From: a bacterium
GTDB lineage: Bacteria > Cyanobacteriota > Vampirovibrionia > Gastranaerophilales > Gastranaerophilaceae
Length of the DNA stretch: 16,223 nt
Assembly (NCBI GenBank): GCA_017541565.1
Contig: JAFXYU010000306.1
Location: forward strand, 1-16,223
Direction of reading: 5' to 3'
A program made the position numbers and the translations under genes. Each line of letters begins with the position of its first letter. The first letter of the stretch is position 1. Below the pieces are notes generated by a model. That model saw nothing but the letters and a program-made list of their open reading frames with translations, was not told where the DNA came from and did not search any database. Shown here piece after piece: positions 14,282-16,223 of this stretch.

Positions 14282-14619
14282 TAATCATTAAAACCAATTA
14301 TAAAAAAAACAGTACAAATAAAAAAAAGAATAGTATATAGACTAAACATAAGTATATTTAATTTTGTAATTATTGTTTGAATGTTCGATTGTTTTTTGTT
14401 GTTCAATTTTTTGTCAACAGTTATAAAATTTAACAATAATATAAATGCAAATAATAAAAAATAAGAAATATGTGCAAAAACTTTTAAAAATAAAAGTAAA
14501 ATCGGCATATTTTCATACAGCAAACTATTTACAATCATGAAGATATTGTAAATATAGATGAAGAACATTACATAATTAAATATATTAAGTGAATTATGCT
14601 GGTTTGTGCGTAATTTCAT
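14281..14619 (-). CDS. Four-helix membrane protein, divergent partner of effector copy 3
   Basis: The 112-residue protein begins MKLRTNQHNSLNIFNYVMFF and is almost entirely four hydrophobic helices with one charged loop near residue 70 (DKKLNNKKQSNIQTII). It is a homologue of the proteins from 10951-11298 and 15488-15841: the N-terminal S-L-x-I-FNY motif, the loop and the length match, while the helices have diverged strongly. The ATG at 14619 is 34 bp from the effector start at 14654. As with its relatives I infer a membrane-embedded immunity protein. The divergence between copies parallels that of the effectors, as expected if each pair has its own specificity. Confidence 0.7.
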   Translation of the reverse strand: MKLRTNQHNSLNIFNYVMFFIYIYNIFMIVNSLLYENMPILLLFLKVFAHISYFLLFAFILLLNFITVDKKLNNKKQSNIQTIITKLNILMFSLYTILFFICTVFFIIGFND

Positions 14620-14653
14620 AGGTAAATATTAGTATAAAAAAGGAGGTTTTACA

Positions 14654-15355
14654 ATGGATATAAAGAATAGATTGCCAGCTTTAACAAAAGCAGGAGTAAG
14701 TGAAAAGGCTTTAAAACAAACGTATAAATATCAGAAAATTTATGGTTTTAATATGGGAACCGGAGAACACGGTACTCATAATAATGATGCGGATGCATTT
14801 AAACATGCATTTATGCAGGCGTATGCAACAATTTGTGTAAATCGTGCTTGGGCAAAATTTGGTGGTGATATTCATGAGTTTGTAGAAGGATTTGGCGATT
14901 CACTAGATGAACGGAATATGGACTTATGGAATAATTCTATAGGTCGTGAAGTTGCTCATGATTTAAAATCATTTTTAGGAAATAAGTACAATAGCTATTC
15001 AATTGATGAACTTTCAAATATGGCATCTGATATGATAGTGGATAAAATGCGTAATGGAGAACTTATTACTAATCCGGATGACAAACGCAATTTCAAAAAT
15101 ATGTTATATGACCGACTTCAAGACAAAGACAGAATTTTTTATGAAGGTGAATATTGGGATGCAATGGATGAGGATGAGCGCAAAAGATTCTCAGAACATT
15201 ATGCAAATTATAAAAGTCGCGTAAAAGGGAAATTTCCAACAAAAGCCGAATTAATAACTAAAACGCTTATTGGAGATTATATATATGTCCATAATTATAC
15301 GCGAGGGGATGGAACAAAAGTAAGCGGGTACTATCGCAGAAGAGTAATATATTAA
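14654..15355 (+). CDS. DUF6973-like effector candidate, copy 3, with C-terminal tag
   Basis: The 233-residue product is a full family member: TYKYQKIYGFNMGTG, then a His-Asn-Asn-Asp and ADAFKHAFMQAY segment, DIHEFVEG, NMDLWNNSIGRE, GELITNPDDKRNFKNM, FYEGEYWDAMDEDERKRFS and the tag ending NYTRGDGTKVSGYYRR. DIHEF replaces the DYHEY/F of other copies, while the His-Glu pair is kept. AGGAGG eight bases upstream gives a strong ribosome site. The gene stands after the decoration-gene terminator and is followed directly by a duplicated tail of that decoration gene. There is no signal peptide, so release would need lysis, virion loading or another route. Confidence 0.78.
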   Translation: MDIKNRLPALTKAGVSEKALKQTYKYQKIYGFNMGTGEHGTHNNDADAFKHAFMQAYATICVNRAWAKFGGDIHEFVEGFGDSLDERNMDLWNNSIGREVAHDLKSFLGNKYNSYSIDELSNMASDMIVDKMRNGELITNPDDKRNFKNMLYDRLQDKDRIFYEGEYWDAMDEDERKRFSEHYANYKSRVKGKFPTKAELITKTLIGDYIYVHNYTRGDGTKVSGYYRRRVIY

Positions 15356-15361
15356 TTATCA

Positions 15362-15421
15362 GGCACCGGAACAATTTATGCTGTTGCAAAATGGGCGGGT
15401 GTTCGTCCGGTCGAAGCGTAA
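15362..15421 (+). pseudogene. Duplicated 3' end of the decoration gene
   Basis: These 20 codons read GTGTIYAVAKWAGVRPVEA and a TAA stop, almost the C-terminus of the 13740-14132 product (TGTIYAVAKWAGVRPVVE). Bases 15365-15402 repeat 14076-14113 exactly. The frame starts six bases after the stop of effector copy 3, with no start codon or ribosome site. A separate terminator (15457-15489) follows, as expected of a once complete gene end. I read it as the original gene end, displaced when a cassette carrying its own gene end was inserted. Confidence 0.85.
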
Positions 15422-15456
15422 AAGTAATAGTTTGGGTGTAATCCAACAAAAACTTA

Positions 15457-15489
15457 ATATCAGGGGAGATTTTCTCCTCTGATATTTTT
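15457..15489. terminator. Terminator after the duplicated decoration tail, possibly bidirectional
   Basis: ATATCAGGGGAGA (15457-15469) pairs with TCTCCTCTGATAT (15473-15485) with one G-T wobble and a T-rich loop, then TTTT. It resembles the terminator at 14141-14174 in its purine-rich arm and TTTT loop. It also abuts the stop of the minus-strand gene 15488-15841, so it may end transcription from both sides. Confidence 0.75.
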
Positions 15490-15841
15490 ACATATCAAGT
15501 CCCATAATTATATATAATGTTACCAAAATAAACAGAATGAATACTAATATTACAAAAAGAAAAATCGTTATAATTGTTATTGTTATTATTATTTGAATTT
15601 TAGAATTTTCAGTTAATATTTTCTTTTTTCTGAAAGAAAAAAGAAAATATAGTAATAGTATCAAACAAATTGGTATTACATATGTATAGTAATTCCCGAT
15701 TAAAAATATTATTTCTGTTTTTTTAAAATTTTCGTATTCTTGTATAACATTATATGCATAAATAGGAAAACCAATACTTGAAAACAAAATAAAATAATTG
15801 AAAAGGTTCAATGAGATATACTTATTAGATGTGTATTTCAT
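15488..15841 (-). CDS. Four-helix membrane protein, divergent partner of effector copy 4
   Basis: The 117-residue protein begins MKYTSNKYISLNLFNYFILF. Four hydrophobic helices are interrupted by a charged loop (FRKKKILTENSKIQ) and it ends in GLDM, against GLDF in 10951-11298. The start at 15841 follows the alignment with its two homologues; an ATG 54 bases upstream would place the start inside the divergent effector gene. The separation from that gene is 35 bp. It is one of three related candidates for membrane immunity proteins. Confidence 0.68.
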   Translation of the reverse strand: MKYTSNKYISLNLFNYFILFSSIGFPIYAYNVIQEYENFKKTEIIFLIGNYYTYVIPICLILLLYFLFSFRKKKILTENSKIQIIITITIITIFLFVILVFILFILVTLYIIMGLDM

Positions 15842-15876
15842 AATTAGAATTATAAAATAAGAAAGGAAAATTAACA

Positions 15877-16223
15877 ATGAAAAATATAATACCAAAATTT
15901 ATAGAAAAACAGTATGAACCATTAAGAAAAGAAGTGAATGACCAAGTTTTGAAATACACCTATAAATACCAAAAAATTCATGGATTCAAGATGGGAACAG
16001 GAAAAGAGGCAACTCACAATAACGAAGCGGATGCTTTTAAACATGCTTTTATGCAGGCATATTTGATGATAGTTCATCCCAATCATCCTGCTAAAACAAT
16101 AGGTGATTATCATGAGTATATAGAAGGCATGAATTACGATAGGCGCGAAAATAATATGGATCTGTGGAATAATTCAATAGGCAGAGAGGTTGTCCATAAT
16201 ATGAAATACTATTGGGGTGATAG
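15877..16223 (+). CDS. DUF6973-like effector candidate, copy 4 (5' part, cut by the window end)
   Basis: Only the first 115 codons are present. The conserved core is intact as far as seen: TYKYQKIHGFKMGTG, a HNN and EADAFKHAFMQAY segment, DYHEYIEG and NNMDLWNNSIGREV. The central motifs are closest to copy 2 (YLMIVHPN against YLMMANPK; DYHEYIEG in both). The ATG follows AATAAGAAAGGAAAATTAAC, the same ribosome-site type as portal, scaffold, capsid and decoration genes and unlike the AGGAG-type sites of copies 1 to 3. Whether it carries the C-terminal tag lies beyond the window. Confidence 0.75.
   Translation, partial: MKNIIPKFIEKQYEPLRKEVNDQVLKYTYKYQKIHGFKMGTGKEATHNNEADAFKHAFMQAYLMIVHPNHPAKTIGDYHEYIEGMNYDRRENNMDLWNNSIGREVVHNMKYYWGD

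Noticed and set aside
1..16223. CRISPR arrays, tRNA or rRNA genes, insertion sequences with transposase
   Set aside because: I saw no regularly spaced repeats, no tRNA-like T-arm or clover-leaf signature, and no transposase or integrase motifs.

Overview
The window looks like the head-assembly region of a tailed phage or prophage of a low-GC bacterium. The recognisable head genes are a large portal protein (1981-3990), an acidic scaffold-like protein (12094-12729), an HK97-type major capsid protein (12818-13708) and a small decoration or head-fibre-type protein (13740-14132). Terminase and tail genes are not in the window. Signal-peptide proteins point to a diderm-like host. Two small genes (5852-6463, 6616-7020) resemble lineage-specific families I associate with gut Gastranaerophilales/Vampirovibrionia; that host guess is from memory and unverified.

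Layout. 1-1867: a TTG-started three-helix membrane protein, a small coiled-coil protein on the minus strand, and a GNAT-like protein. 1981-4954: portal, overlapped by a papain-fold (Tox-PL-like) effector candidate. 4944-5851: a convergent minus-strand gene with a hydrophobic segment, then AT-rich sequence holding a scrap of portal C-terminus. 5852-9423: accessory block with two lineage-specific genes, a secreted-protein/M48-metalloprotease operon and a protein with a beta-rich C-terminus. 9502-12035: an orphan effector tail, a single-helix membrane protein, a DUF6973-like gene broken by one in-frame stop, a four-helix membrane gene and an intact DUF6973-like gene. 12094-14132: scaffold, capsid and decoration genes. 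14141-16223: two more [four-helix membrane gene <- | -> DUF6973-like gene] units, with a duplicated tail of the decoration gene between them; the last gene runs off the window.

The striking feature is a multi-copy effector array threaded through a head operon. Four DUF6973-like proteins share a conserved core and, in the three whose 3' end is visible, a C-terminal tag (consensus YVxNYTRxDGTKVxGYYRRRV). An orphan copy of the tag lies at 9502-9570, and a diverged version sits inside the Tox-PL-like protein translated from the portal overlap. Three of the four DUF6973-like genes have a divergent gene for a four-helix membrane protein 34-38 bp upstream, a layout that suits toxin/immunity pairs. 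At least one cassette is followed by a second copy of the 3' end of the structural gene before it, which looks like a recombination scar. My working hypothesis is a phage-encoded set of swappable cargo effectors with a shared virion or packaging tag and membrane immunity proteins. The repeats, tag and scars are visible in the sequence; toxicity, immunity and encapsidation are inferred.
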